Of a stretch of 64,000 bases of DNA, positions 1 to 10,982 are shown in pieces. The position numbers and the translations under genes are program-made. The stretch is from Letharia columbiana. Taxonomy: Eukaryota > Ascomycota > Lecanoromycetes > Lecanorales > Parmeliaceae. The stretch spans positions 407,001 through 471,000 of the forward strand of contig NW_023501064.1 in assembly GCF_014066305.1 (NCBI RefSeq), given 5' to 3'. The notes under the pieces are model-generated. The model saw only the letters and a list, made by a program, of their open reading frames with translations, ran no database searches and was not told the origin of the DNA. Positions within the stretch are counted from its first letter, which is position 1. Each line of letters starts with the position of its first letter.

Positions 1-1186
1 GTTCCCTTCCTTGGCCGTTGCCTATGGCAGGCCCTATCGATCTCGTATCTCCTCGCAACGTACGCCAAAGGAGTCCACGCATATCCCCAAACCAACCTCA
101 AGAGCCCCAACAGCAATACCTCCCTCGCCCTCTCCTCCCCCAACCTCCTCCCCTCCCGCTTCTCCTCCCTCAGCCTAACCTACGGCGAGCTTTCCCCCGA
201 CCGTACGTATACCCCCGAGCCATCGTTCACAATCCGTCCCAAAACCCGAGATCGCAAGATATGATCCGGGAGCGAAATGCCCCCTCGCACTCCTGCACCC
301 GTGTCTCCCGACCCTGGCTTCTTGCCTCGGAGCAAAAGCGCTGACCCCGGAGATCCGCGTAGGCTTCACCCCCGCGGACATCGCCCTCGCCTTCGTGGCC
401 GCCCTGGCCCAACAAGCCCTCGAACCCTTCGACGCCCGCCTTTCCTACTTCGAATACGTCGACGCCGAAACCCCGGTCCGGATCGTTCTGCGATCGGCCC
501 CGCATGCGCCGACCACGTTGACGGTGAGGAGCAATGTCATGTGGGCGCTGAAACAGCTGCCGATCAACCTCTTCCATGATCCCAGTATATGGGGGTTGGA
601 CTTCAAAGTGCGGTTGCTGGGGGAGGATTTGTACCTGGGGAGCCTGAGTAATAGGAACAGACCTGGCGGCGTGCTGGAGGCTGGGGGTGAGCAGGGGGGT
701 GGGAACGGCAGCTTGGACGGCTGGGAAGAGAAGCCGAAACGTGCGCTGTCGATCACTCAACCGTCAGACACCACAGCCCGGAACCTTACAATCCCCGGCT
801 CAACCCCAACCGACATCCAATACGACCTCCGCTTCCAGCTCACCGGCCTCCCGCTCCCCGACATCGGCATCTTTTCCGCAATCCTGGAGTTCCTCCTCGG
901 TCTCGGCGCCCGAGACCCATACCAGGCAGTCGACTCCGCCAAGTTGGCCCTCGATACTTTACCCGTATGGATATATATCAGTTACAATGCCCAGCCGAGC
1001 TCCACGCAAAGACTGCAGGTGTATCGGGTGGTGGCGATTCTGCAGGCCATTGCGAGATATTGTGTAGGGCAGAGGATTTACCAGGAGTTGATTTTCAATC
1101 TGCTGGTTGATGATCTGTTGCTTGCCAGTGGGTGTGTAGTTAGGGGGGTGGGGGAAAGGGAGTGGTGTAGAGGGTTAGGAGGGTAG
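1..1186 (+). CDS. 5'-partial conserved hypothetical protein, probably secreted
   Basis: The gene enters from the left edge, so its start codon is missing. I read two exons, 1-202 and 333-1186, with an intron that has a GTACGT donor at 203 and an acceptor AG at 331-332 (337-338 also keeps frame). This joins about 67 residues to a 284-residue 3' exon, 351 residues visible. The N-terminal part holds a hydrophobic stretch (LSISYLLATYAKGVHA) that could be a signal peptide or membrane segment. The remainder is a mixed globular sequence with a low-complexity glycine loop near 680-720. I do not recognise the family; the type is common among fungal conserved unknowns. The product is uncertain, the coding status fairly safe because a long open frame with coding-like composition extends to the stop. 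Confidence 0.6.
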
Positions 1187-1318
1187 GGAGATGGGGGTTG
1201 GTTGGGGAGTGGTGGGACTTGATCTTAGCCAGAAAATTTCCGTGACAGCGTAGATTGAGAAATGAGATATGCCGAACAATACATCTAGGTGTCTTCACAA
1301 AGAGGGTAATTGTTCGCT

Positions 1319-2816
1319 CTAGCTGTTGATGATCTTCTTCATCTCGTCAATGTCTTTCGGTGCTGTCGTTAGATTCTCGTAACCATCCTTCGTTATCAAT
1401 ATGTCATCTGCACAAAAAGCAATCAGCAAATGGACGTCCAAATATTTGAGCAAGACTTGCCTTCGATTCTTACACCACCTACATCCCAGTACCTTTCCAG
1501 CACCTTCTCATCAATGAATTCTTTGTGCTTCTCGTCTTTAAGAAATGGCTCGATGATGAAGCGACAGAAGTACACTCCTGGCTCCACCGTAATGACGCTT
1601 CCCTCGGGCAACGTCCCCCTCACCCTCAAGTACTGGAACATCTTGTCTTTGTCCTCGTAGTCTGGATGACCTCCCGTATCGTGGGTATCCATACCCAAAT
1701 AATGACCAAGTCCGTGCGGGAAGAAAGCGACGCTTGTCCTGGAGTCAAAGATATCTTTCTTGTCCCCCTTCAAAAGCCCCAGATCCAACAGTCCCTCGAT
1801 CGCCACCTCATGCGCCTTGACATGCACATCCTCCCACGTCACCGCTGCCTTCAACATTCCCAAACACTCCTCCTGCATCTTTTGCACGATTCGATAAATT
1901 CCCTCACTCTCTTCGTTAAACGTCCCGTTCAACGGCATCGTCCTCGTGACATCGGCACAATAGCAATCATACTCCGCAGCTGCATCAACCAACAGATTCC
2001 ATCTTCCCTGTAAATGCTGATTGTTGGCGACGTAATGCAATGTAGCGGCGTTATGTCCTGACCCGAATATGCCGTGGTAAGCTTGTTCTGTGCATCCAAG
2101 CGCTATCCGTCGCTCTGTGAAGACGGCTTCCAGCTCTTGTTCGTTACGTTTATGCTTCAGGTTCTTGAGCACGGCGATGTGAGCCGCGGTGGTGACCTCG
2201 TTGGCTTTCTGTAACATTGCAACTTCATATACATCTTTCGTAACTCGGCACTCGTCAACGGCAGTGTGTAAGGCGTCAAGGTTGTAGGGCATGAAATATG
2301 ACTGCTCGTATTGGTCACATGGGAGGTGAGATTTGGTTGCGAATGTTAGGGGTGCGGATGATCCGGGTTTTCGAGTGGGTGCGAGGTGGTCGTAGAGTTC
2401 GGATGAAGGGCGAACTTGATCGACGTCATATTTGTGTAGAGCTTGGTCTGGGGACAAGGGCAAGCCAGACCAAATGACGGAGGAGGGATCAAGTGGGGGG
2501 ATGAAGAGGGTGAGAGTGGAGGTGGGGATGTCGTAGACGAGATGGCAGTCAGGCAGATTGCAGCCAGAGAGATAAAAGAAATGACGACGCTGTCTGAGTT
2601 GTGTAAGTCAGCCGGTACTTGAGCTCTTGCCATGAGATACTCAGACCTGAAAGGTTGGGGCTCGTCGTTGTCTTCTATCATGCGAGTCTTTTGCCCCTGA
2701 ATATATATCCTCGCTGGGCTGTCATCTTTGACCGTCTCTTTGAGGTATGCCGCAACTTTGGCGCAGTGGGCTTTGGCAGGGTATTTGCCCTTTAAGATTG
2801 AAGTGTGGTGTTTCAT
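1319..2816 (-). CDS. pepP: Xaa-Pro aminopeptidase (peptidase M24B)
   Basis: Three exons on the minus strand: 2816-2647, 2593-1461 and 1407-1319, 463 residues. The product removes an N-terminal residue from peptides with proline at position 2 and is a dinuclear-metal 'pita-bread' enzyme. The N-terminal AMP_N domain (HFFYLSGCNLPD) precedes the catalytic domain. All five metal-ligand motifs are readable: VDAAAEYD and ADVTRT (two Asp), FFPHGLGHYLG (His), TVEPGVYF (Glu) and VGGVRIED (Glu). The start is MKHHTSILKG at 2816; an upstream in-frame Met gives an unlikely extension. Intron 1 has a GTCTGA donor. Intron 2 (1460-1408) has a GC donor (GCAAGT), needed to restore the VGGVRIEDDILIT motif and C terminus; reading through gives a premature end. 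The family assignment is very secure, the final exon well supported by homology logic. Confidence 0.92.
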
Positions 2817-3170
2817 GGTGGTAGTGGAGTGAAATGAAGAAAGTTTGAGCAGACTGTGGGGTTTAGATATCTTTGGCGGTGGCAAATGAGATGTCCAAAT
2901 GTTGATGAGGTAGTGGTGTCGTCTGCTGTAATGGGGTATGACTTTGGTCACGAAGGATATCATTCTTTAAAAGCAAAATCGTAAATTAGATATTTATTGT
3001 ATGTCCATAGACGAGGTCCAGAAGAGGTCTAATAGCGCCTGGAAATGCCCACATCAACGCCAGATCATGCAATAGTCACAAAGTCCCGTATAATATACGT
3101 CTATAAACATGCATCGTACGCTGGCTAAAACGCAGCACATAAATCAGCCGACAGCGAAAAGCTATCTCTC
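2817..3170. other. Intergenic, upstream of pepP
   Basis: About 350 bases between the pepP start and the 3' end of the KRE9-like gene. It should hold the pepP promoter and the KRE9-like 3' UTR. I see no conserved gene and no clear TATA element. Confidence 0.5.
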
Positions 3171-4147
3171 TCAATCCCTCCAACGAGCCAAATATTTCTG
3201 CATATCATTCATCGGTCCAGGTGCCGCAGCAGCCTAAGTAGTTCGTTAGCAGGATACCTTTGCAGAACCAGACCCATATCGGAGCAGTTGCTTACCGTGT
3301 TCGCGTGGCTTGAAGTGCTATATGTTGCACTGACGGTCTGGGTAGTAATCGCCTTTGGCGTCGGTAGCCAGGTCTTGGCGATACTCACAGAACTCGTTGG
3401 GTACTGGGGACTAGCATTCTTCGCGGTGATCTTCGTGCCAGGCTTGCCTTGCATAGGGGCGTATCGGATGGGTCCACTTTGTAGAGTATATGGTACGGTA
3501 GCGCCAGCAGCTACAGGGCCTCCGGCACCTGCAGCATTGGCACCCGCAGCAGCAAAGTTGTTCTCCGTTGCCGGCCCATCGGTTCCTGAAAGTCCTGAGA
3601 GACCAGTGGTGACTGTGGCAGGAAAGGTTCCGGTCATTCCACTCAAAGAAAACCGATTAGAGTAATTAGTGACCGTTCCGCCAGTGCCGGCAGAAATCAT
3701 CTTCAGAAAGCTGATGGATGATGTTAGCATAGCTTTTCGGCGGCAGAGATATCATCTTACTATGCGTTTTTTACACTTGCTCCGATGCTGGCGGGCACTG
3801 TTCCTGACGATGCACTTCCAGAACTGAATACTCCATTGGCCACGAGTGAAGTCAACTGAATCTATTACCCCGACTCCGTATCAGCAAAAGCACTATAAGC
3901 TTATTTGTATCTTTGCTCAGGAGCATCTAATACACACAAAGCTGCCCGCGTCATTGCCTCCTGCGCAGAGGAACAATTGGAATGATTGAAGTTCGCTTAT
4001 CGGCGGTGAAGTCCCGGAATCTTTCCATGCAACCTGCAGCAATTGACCTCCCACTGCTGTAGCACCTGCGGAAGGAGACGTAAATTCAACGTCAGCGAAG
4101 GCATAAGGGGCCACGGCGACTAGGAGAAGGAGGAGTCGGAAGAGCAT
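3171..4147 (-). CDS. KRE9/KNH1-family secreted cell-wall protein
   Basis: Four exons: 4147-3938, 3861-3761, 3710-3296 and 3233-3171, giving 262 residues. The protein opens with a clear signal peptide (MLFRLLLLLVAVAPYAFA) and a KRE9/KNH1 N-terminal immunoglobulin-like domain (DVEFTSPSAG, GGQLLQVAW, FQLFLCAGGND, VPASIGASVKNAYFLKM). A Ser/Thr/Ala/Gly-rich half likely to be O-glycosylated follows, then a short tail AAAPGPMNDMQKYLARWRD. Yeast relatives act in beta-1,6-glucan assembly. There is no C-terminal hydrophobic GPI signal, so I infer a soluble or wall-associated protein. Splice sites are GTGTGT/ATAG, GTAAGA/TCAG and GTAAGC/TTAG; joins were chosen because they restore family motifs across each junction. 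Confidence 0.85.
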
Positions 4148-5097
4148 CGTTGATGAGAGATACGGGGAAACGAGTGTGTCTTAGGCGACGGTGTACCCGA
4201 GTGTCTACTAGATTGCGAACACGAGCAGGCGTTAGGATCGTGAGGATCGCTGTGGGCGCTGATGTTGATTACATGAATTGTTTGCTTGTAGTTTTAGACC
4301 GGTGGAACCTCGAAGTCAGCCAAGATTATGTTAGCGTTTTGGGCTTAGCGGTCCCGCGTTACCAATTAATCATTGCCCAGTTTGTCTTAAGCCTTCGCCA
4401 CAGGTCCTGCTTTGTTTTCTACAGCAAATGGTGAACTACGAATGTCTGTACGATGGCCCGACGCTTTTGATGCTTCATACATTTTCATAGGGACAACTAA
4501 ATGAAATCAACTCAATTTGTGACGCCCTATCAGACTCCCGTCATTATAGCTTCACTTAAAAGGCCCACTCTACATGTATCGCTGGATTCATCCTTTCGAG
4601 CCAGGCTCCCAGTACATTTGGAACCCCTGTTAGAAAAGCCATTCCCCGTGGTTGTGACCCTGGACCTGGTGATTCCGGGGATTAGAGAGCAAAGGTGTCG
4701 AGATACTCGTATAAGAGACGAACCTGAGGCCACAACTAATGCATTTCCTATGATGATGTTCCTTGAGCGGATGCCAGGCGAGTTGTCAGATACTCTGCTG
4801 TTCTGTCCATATCACCGCTGTGTCGCAGTGGAGCCCTCGCAGTTCCGGGTCCAGGTGGCGTGTCACATTGAGACCGATTGACCAACTGTTGATCCAGAAC
4901 CTCTGAGGGCAGCTGCGGGGTCCGGAACTCTCTAAAATGGACAACGAGATACATTGAACTTGGGTCAGACTTTCGTTATATGTCCTCGAGGTTTGGAGGT
5001 TGTGGAGGTCCATAGCTGCCATCCCACTTGAGAATTGACTCCAAAGGCGTATGACTATCGGATGTTTTGCTAGGCCAGCAATTAAACATCTTTCTCA
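4148..5097. other. Intergenic, no gene recognised
   Basis: About 950 bases between the KRE9-like start and the PHO80-like 3' end. Several short open frames exist on both strands (for example 4501-4881 plus, 5022-4786 minus), but none has family motifs, convincing splice structure or coding-like composition. It presumably contains the KRE9-like promoter. Confidence 0.4.
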
Positions 5098-6234
5098 CTA
5101 TGCGGCAGCAGGAGTTTCCGCCGTAACTGTCGGTGGCTTGGACTGCTCGGCGACCAAGTCACGCGTAGGCAGTTGTGGCCGAAGGTCTTCTTGCGGTCTG
5201 TACAGACTTTCCCTATGCCTGATTGATTTAGCATGTTCCAGCAAGCCTTCTCTATCAACTCTCAGCTCAAAGTTGGTAACGAAGCAGAAGCTGACTTCCA
5301 ATCTTCCCAACTCTGTCTCGCCGACACCTCCAACTTTTGCAAATCGTCGATGTGGGTAGCTGAAATCTTCCAATGCTTTCATTGCCACTCGAAGGCCGGC
5401 TAACACCAGGCGATGAACATTACGAGAAGTTACAGGAATGATTCTCTCCACCACTGCTAGTTTGAAGATGTAGAGACTTGTAGCAAGATAGACGGCTGTT
5501 GACATTGGACAATAGCGATGCAATCGCAAGAGGTATTCTTCTAGACTGATCGGGGGTGGTTTCTTCGAATAGAACTTTCTTATGATAGCGCCATGCCTTG
5601 ATGATTTCGGAGTCAGCATCACTCTTTTGGGAGGCTTCCTGAGTCTCGAGATATGTCTTAGGAGCAGAGAACTCTTTGGACAAGTCGGACGACTCATAAG
5701 CCAGCATGAATGGGGAAGCACTGCCTCGGAAAGTATAACGCACTGGATATTTAGGGGCTCCATGTTTGACCCAATGACGTGCAGAGGCTCTGAGGGGCCA
5801 GCCTCAGGGCTACCAATTGGAGTTTTGGCCCTTGCGGGCACGCCGTCAACGTCTCCCGTATTCTCTGCGCCCCCGCTTTGTCGACGCCTGTGTTCCTTTG
5901 TATGGCGAGCAACGCTCTCTTTTTCAGCTTGTATCAACCCAAGATTTGGAGTGCTTGGCGGGCTGATTGGAGGGGTTGGTGGGACGTCGCCGGTAATATG
6001 GACCAAAGTCTCGACTGTGCTACAGAGCATCCTCAAAGCTGCCACGGGACTCAAGGTGAAAAGGTCGATGTCATCCGCATTTGGCAAGGTGCCTGAGTCC
6101 GTGAGGGATGATTCGGTGCCAGGAACAATGCCTCGATCTGCAGAGGGACTCGGCGGTCGTGGAAGCTGAGGAAGGGAGGTTGCTAGGTCCGGTGCAGCAT
6201 GGCTCTCATTGATAGTCTCCATATCTCTAGCCAA
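5098..6234 (-). CDS. PHO80-like cyclin (Pho85 cyclin family)
   Basis: Two exons, 6234-5744 and 5596-5098, 329 residues. The N-terminal ~160 residues are low-complexity and proline-rich with a short helical part (LSPVAALRMLCSTVETLV). The cyclin box follows the intron: AIIRKFYSKKPPPISLEEYL, then LHRYCPMSTAVYLATSLYI, RNVHRLVLAGLRVA, and FAKVGGVGETELGRLEVSFC. These are hallmark PHO80/PCL motifs; such cyclins partner a CDK5/Pho85-type kinase in phosphate signalling and related pathways. The intron (5743-5597, 147 nt) has a GTGCGT donor, a GCTGAC branch site and an AAG acceptor. It contains no in-frame stop and is a multiple of three, so an unspliced product with 49 extra residues can also be read. 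The specific cyclin subtype is not certain. Confidence 0.85.
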   Translation of the reverse strand: MARDMETINESHAAPDLATSLPQLPRPPSPSADRGIVPGTESSLTDSGTLPNADDIDLFTLSPVAALRMLCSTVETLVHITGDVPPTPPISPPSTPNLGLIQAEKESVARHTKEHRRRQSGGAENTGDVDGVPARAKTPIGSPEAGPSEPLHVIGSNMEPLNIQCVILSEAVLPHSCWLMSRPTCPKSSLLLRHISRLRKPPKRVMLTPKSSRHGAIIRKFYSKKPPPISLEEYLLRLHRYCPMSTAVYLATSLYIFKLAVVERIIPVTSRNVHRLVLAGLRVAMKALEDFSYPHRRFAKVGGVGETELGRLEVSFCFVTNFELRVDREGLLEHAKSIRHRESLYRPQEDLRPQLPTRDLVAEQSKPPTVTAETPAAA

Positions 6235-7514
6235 TGCTTAGTCGAGTGCTGCCTGGAATAAGAAAACACTCAATGGCCTGATGGGAAATTACTCCAGGGA
6301 AACTTCCAGCTTGTATAGGAGACAGCAGATGCGAATGCGAGCGTCACCTGGCACATATCTTGATCTTTGATAGCAGCCTTTACGGCCCATGAAGTAATGT
6401 CAGCCTCGCCAAGGCCGCGCATATATGCAAAGTCTACAATGTACAGAGGTACACTGACCGTAGATGGGCCTAGTCGCTACCGGACAGAACCATTCCCTAG
6501 CTTCTATTGATAAGTGACATGACTTTCAGATTTTGTAAGCGTTCATGTTGCGAATTTGACCCGGTTAGGGGACGTCAAGAGAAGTGAAATGCGGGGGCAG
6601 TAGAAGAGGTCTGGCCTTGTCTTAAGGCCTTTGAATCGGCCAAATCTCGCAGACAGATGTCCGCAGCTAAAGTAGATGCACATCCGATTTTAGTGACATG
6701 CATGACGATGATTAGACTCGATAATGCCTACCTGAGCCTGTATTTGTGAACGACGAGCACGCTGCCGGCGCTTGTGGTTCACCGTAGTATCAGGGAAGGG
6801 CGTTTTGAGTTTCACTTTCATCTTTCATCCACAACCCCTCCTACATCCACCCTTTCAAACTTACAATCTCACGGTTGCTTTGACTCTTAATACTCCAGAT
6901 TCAATTTTGCTCAACACATTAGTTTTCAGTACCATCATCTCAAAACTCGACTGACCACGAGTGCTCCCTCTTTCAATAATCTCCCACGTTACGCCTTTAC
7001 ACCTCAAGGAAGGTTTTGCTCATTTGAATGACCAAATATCAGGACTTTCCAAAGACGATCCCAATCGTGTTACACAGCCACGGTTGTCTGTAGAAGTGGT
7101 CTGCTCATTGGTGCCTCCGCACGGCCGTGGGCGGCAATCCGAAGGCCGAAGACTTGGACTCTTACATAGTCGAGCACAGAGACCAAGCCAAGTCCAGCGT
7201 CATAAGCGGCTTCATCTTCGAGTTGGAGGTACATTATTCCTACAATGCTCGAACACCTCGACTGACATTGAAGCAGGTGGTGGACGGCCTCTCGCCGGAG
7301 GCGCAAAAGGGAGGGAGGTGGAGACTGGAGACTGGAGACTGGCGCGGTTGCACGTATAAAACATTTACACCAACGACCGTGCTTAACTGCCTTGGAAAAT
7401 AAAACCAACTAGGACATCTACACAGCTACGAGCTCGAAATTGCATAGATGACACAGATAAACGCCCTCAACATTGATAGGCTTGTCCAAGCCCCTACGTT
7501 GAAGGTTGCTGGGG
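6235..7514. other. Intergenic / 5' leader region
   Basis: About 1.28 kb between divergent genes. It holds the PHO80-like promoter on the left and a pyrimidine-rich presumed 5' UTR near 6790-6960. A frame at 7127-7402 is interrupted upstream by an in-frame stop, and part of it encodes a trinucleotide-like repeat (GGAGACT repeated three times at about 7318-7340), so I do not call it a gene. An untranslated leader intron for the next gene is possible. Confidence 0.4.
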
Positions 7515-9354
7515 ATGGATCCGCAGTTCGGACTAGCTTCTAAAAACGACCTTTGGCGTTTGCAAAACGAGATGAAGAATGTGTACGCGACACAGGCAGA
7601 GCATGCTGACCGACTATTGCGTCTCGAGCAACGTTCGGACAGCGATCCTCGTCTGAAGTCCGTGTGGGGTGGTCAATCGCCTTATCCTAGCGTCTTGAAT
7701 GGGACTCCTCAGCAAGGTATGTCACGTTTTCCACATCATTGCAAAGGCGTTGCTAAGATTTTTGACTCCAGATCACGGTTACAATCCTGCTGCGGAAGCG
7801 TTCAAAAATTTTGATCAAGACCAGCCTAGTAGTATGCTCGGAAGCTTACATTTAGACACGGAGGACGAACCGAGGAGGGGCGCTGCTTCTAGAGCGAACA
7901 GTGTGCGCTTCGATGAGAGCGCTCTTCACGGTCATTTCGGTCAAGGCTCTCGGTGTTCCTCGGACTTCCTCCCTATGCGAACCGGTAGTGCGTTTGGCAG
8001 TCATCCGATGACCGAACGCTCTTCGTCACACAAGTCTGACGGCAGGCAAAGCTCTACACATTCAGCTCGAGCAAGCAGTTTTGGTTTTGAGACCCGTCCA
8101 TTGTCCGCCACTGTGGCTCCCTTCGTTCCTTTGGCCCCACCTCCTGGTCTCTTCCTTTTGGGACATGTCCCTTCAATAATTCGCTGCTGGCTGGATACAA
8201 ACTTCTCCAACGAGTCTTTGCTTTACGCTTCCGTTTGCACGGGCTCCTACAAGTCTATTCTGGACGTCGATTTGATAAACCGTCTAGGATACCAAGATCA
8301 AATCACAGTTGACCGTGAAGGACAAAAAATGATCAAGCTTCCAGTGTACCTTCCTGAAGCTACCATACAGCAGTCGTCATCACGCTCGAGTAGTCCTGCG
8401 CCATCGCTACCTACTCTTACGACCTCATTCGTGGTTCAAGACTTACAGTGTAAGACAGAAGCGATTCAGATCTTCCTCGGCAGCGACTTGCTTCGTACTC
8501 GCAACGGTGACGTTCACTTTTCTCTTGACCGTTTAACGTTATTTGACGATGACCGCAATAAGCTTTCTGTGCCTTTGGTCCGGCCAGAGAACGCAACTTT
8601 GTTCCAGAGTCTTCAGACAACCATCGCATCAGACACTTCGTTGAGGTCCCCTTCTGCAAACGTCTCTGGCCCGGCGAGCGAGATCTTTCAAGCCAATGGC
8701 GAGGCGAAAGAGGCGCATGTAGAGCTGTCAACTGGAAAACCTGATGACCAACCGAAGGAGACGAAGACACAAACCTCGACTAACGCTATGCCTCCACCTG
8801 CGGCTCCGTCGCCCTCAGTGATAGGAGAAGGCAGGAAAACGATAGCAGATCGTGGCAATAGCGAGTCAACATCTTCGGTTTTGGTAAACAATGACCTCAA
8901 GGACTCGGAGAGCATGACCAATGGCACCACGCCTGATACTCCGACAAAATCCGAAAGTAGCAATATATGGGGCTCCTGGCGACGAGACTCTACCCAAGGT
9001 ACCCGAGTAGACCCGTTAGCCGCCGGCTCATCATCGAATACTGGCTATCAGCGAGCGGGGCGGGCTAGGGGCATGAAGGTACTCAGACCAGCAAGACTGA
9101 ACACGTCTCGTGCGACTTCTGTACAACAGCAGCCGCTAGGATTTGACGCCGCACCCTCACGTTTTGGTGACTCTGGTAAGCCCGAAAACAACGAGAATCA
9201 AAGTCCTGCCACGGATCAGAGGTCGTTCTCAGGAGATGCCAAAGCCCCCTTTCAGTCTCTGACAAACAAGCCCAGGTCGTCGAATCCAGTTGGCGGAGCT
9301 TCTGCGTTCGGCTGGCTGAATCCGAGCCAGCAGAAACAGGGGCCTTCCGAGTGA
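7515..9354 (+). CDS. Conserved hypothetical protein with N-terminal coiled coil
   Basis: Two exons, 7515-7716 and 7772-9354, 594 residues. The intron has a GTATGT donor, a TTTGACTC branch-like region and a CCAG acceptor, and joins PQQ to DHGYNPAAEAF. The start MDPQFGLASK was taken at 7515; a TTG nine bases upstream is unlikely. Residues about 8-45 are a charged heptad-like helix (LWRLQNEMKNVYATQAEHADRLL in outline). A Ser-rich linker follows, then a central structured region with alternating hydrophobics (PGLFLLGHVPSIIRCWLDTNF, SILDVDLINRLGY, IQIFLGSDLLRTRNGDVHFS), and a disordered tail. The central region resembles in outline a retropepsin-like beta fold, but I see no DSG/DTG catalytic motif, so I do not call a protease. 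Function unknown. Confidence 0.75.
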
Positions 9355-9558
9355 GAGTTCTATTCATTCTAGGGTCCAGTCTGTGCAGGAGCTATCAACA
9401 CGTCTTGCAGCTGTCACCGGCTTGTGCAATATTATGTACAATAGAAATTCAGGCATAATATGCTAAGCAAGCTCCTAGATACCGCCAGTACCAGAGCCAG
9501 TATCAAAGTACATTTCGAGCTTTCGTTGTTACACAATTCTCTCCGTCAGTCTAGTTTT

Positions 9559-10485
9559 TTACATTTTACACAACGTCTGTACAGCATCTCTAGTGCTTTC
9601 TTTCGTTTCCTTAACCAGCCCAGCGATCGCTTTGAATCTAGTCACAAGATTTAGCCATCTCGCTCTTTCCCAAGGCATGTGCATTGGACAGGTGAGCTCA
9701 CTCGGGAATACTGGCATCCCCCATACACTCATACAGGAAGCTCTCGCTCGACGTTACGATCGCTCCTTCCGCCCTATAACACATCAAACTTAATCCTCAC
9801 TCTTTCTGAACACAGCACCACACCTACCTCAACCGACTCAGCGCCACAACCCTCTCCCCGCCATTGCAGCTACTCACTCCATCCGTGAGCACATACACCC
9901 TGTGTCCCTCACTCAGCAGATCTAGCGCTGTCTGCGTAACGCATATATGCGTCTCAATTCCTACAATGGCGATTTGGTAAGGCATCTGCGAGCGTTCGGC
10001 GAGGGTGTAGCGCAATTCAGGGACGAGCATTGAAAAGGCGGTTTTATCGATTGTGTAAAGGGGTGGGTCGTTGAGTTCGGAGCAGACTGGAGGTTGTGTG
10101 AGCGAGGAAAAGAGTGGTAGGAGAGGGTCGAGGAGACTGACTTGGACCAAGACGTGAGGCGGATTGGGTGGTGGCGTAGACGGGGATGGAGAGGGTGTTG
10201 CAGGCGCGAATCATCTTTTGTGCCGTGGAGATGCTGAGGGCGTCTATCAGTATGGCAATGCACGCTGAGACTCTGCCGGGGCCACCAGTTTACACTTTGC
10301 CATATTCGAAGATGGCGGGCCGAAATTTTTCCTGGATATCGCAGATGCTGTCGAGGTTATAAGCCGACATGTGAGAGAGAATGAGCTGGGTGAGGTACAA
10401 AAGAGCGGGATTCGCTGTGCTGATTATCAGCGAAGCCCGTGGTAAATTTGAGGTTACACGTACGGAATCGATGTGGTCTTGCCAT
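9559..10485 (-). CDS. Isochorismatase-family hydrolase with micro-exons
   Basis: I reconstruct seven exons: 10485-10464, 10414-10399, 10347-10294, 10233-10142, 10086-9828, 9773-9702 and 9637-9559; the sum is 594 nt, 197 residues, fully in frame. The protein matches the compact cysteine-hydrolase fold of the ISOC1/ISOC2 type. The expected catalytic triad is present: Asp17 in FICDIQEKF, Lys77 in TIDKTAFSM and Cys111 in GIETHICVTQTALDLL. Later motifs VLTDGVSSCN and RLRAEGAIVTSSESFLYECM also fit. The C-terminal exon adds EFKAIAGLVKETKES. Exon 2 is only 16 nt and exon 1 only 22 coding nt. The 55-nt intron at 10141-10087 has a weak GTCAGT donor. Without it the gene would look frameshifted, so this join deserves RNA evidence. 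It is divergent from the BTB gene. Substrate is unknown; this subgroup is typically of unassigned specificity. Confidence 0.8.
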
Positions 10486-10982
10486 GGTTGCGAATGAGAC
10501 AGAAAGATGGAAGGTATCTGGGGAGGGGAAGATGATCCAAAGACAGCTTTGTTTCGGAAAGAATAAAGATCACTGACTATTATCTTCCCTCGTTCCCCGC
10601 GCTTTCGTCTCCACTTGCCCGCAGCGGAGCGCCAAGGAGCCAAGCCCGCGGCCGAGTGATTTTAGCGTATCGCTAGCTCCAGGTACCGTGCTCCCGTGTA
10701 CGGTGTACGGAAGGTCTTCGAGGACCACTAAAGTATGTATAAGGCTAAGACGCTGGCCCTCTCGAACAATCTTCCAGCCATCTCCTTCTTATATACATCT
10801 TGTATGATTCTTCTCCTACCACTGTCACTTTCTCCGTATTTCCCTCCTGGTGATTCGGTACTCCTTTTTCACTAAGCAGTACCTAACACTCGTTCAAATC
10901 GATTGCGCAAAAAGTCGGTCGCACGGGAGAAAAAGGAACTCTCATTGCGAACACAGAATTATTCGCGCACAGACACCGAGTT
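10486..10982. promoter_or_regulatory. Divergent promoter, isochorismatase / BTB gene
   Basis: A 497-base spacer between two divergently transcribed starts. It must hold both promoters. The right half is pyrimidine-rich (CTCCTTCTTATATACATC at about 10782-10800), typical of fungal promoters; ATATATAC-like sequence there could act as a TATA element. No specific operator was identified. Confidence 0.45.

Noticed and set aside
7127..7402. Open frame of about 91 residues before the 7.5-kb gene
   Set aside because: An in-frame stop lies just upstream, no splice pair joins it to the next gene, and part of it encodes a GGAGACT repeat. Probably leader sequence.
7699..9354. Retropepsin-type aspartic protease
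   Set aside because: The central beta-rich region has a suggestive pattern, but there is no D[ST]G catalytic triplet.
10087..10141. Frameshift in the isochorismatase gene
   Set aside because: A 55-nt GT-AG intron at this place restores frame and gives GPICSELNDPP leading to DKTAFSM, so a broken gene is not needed.
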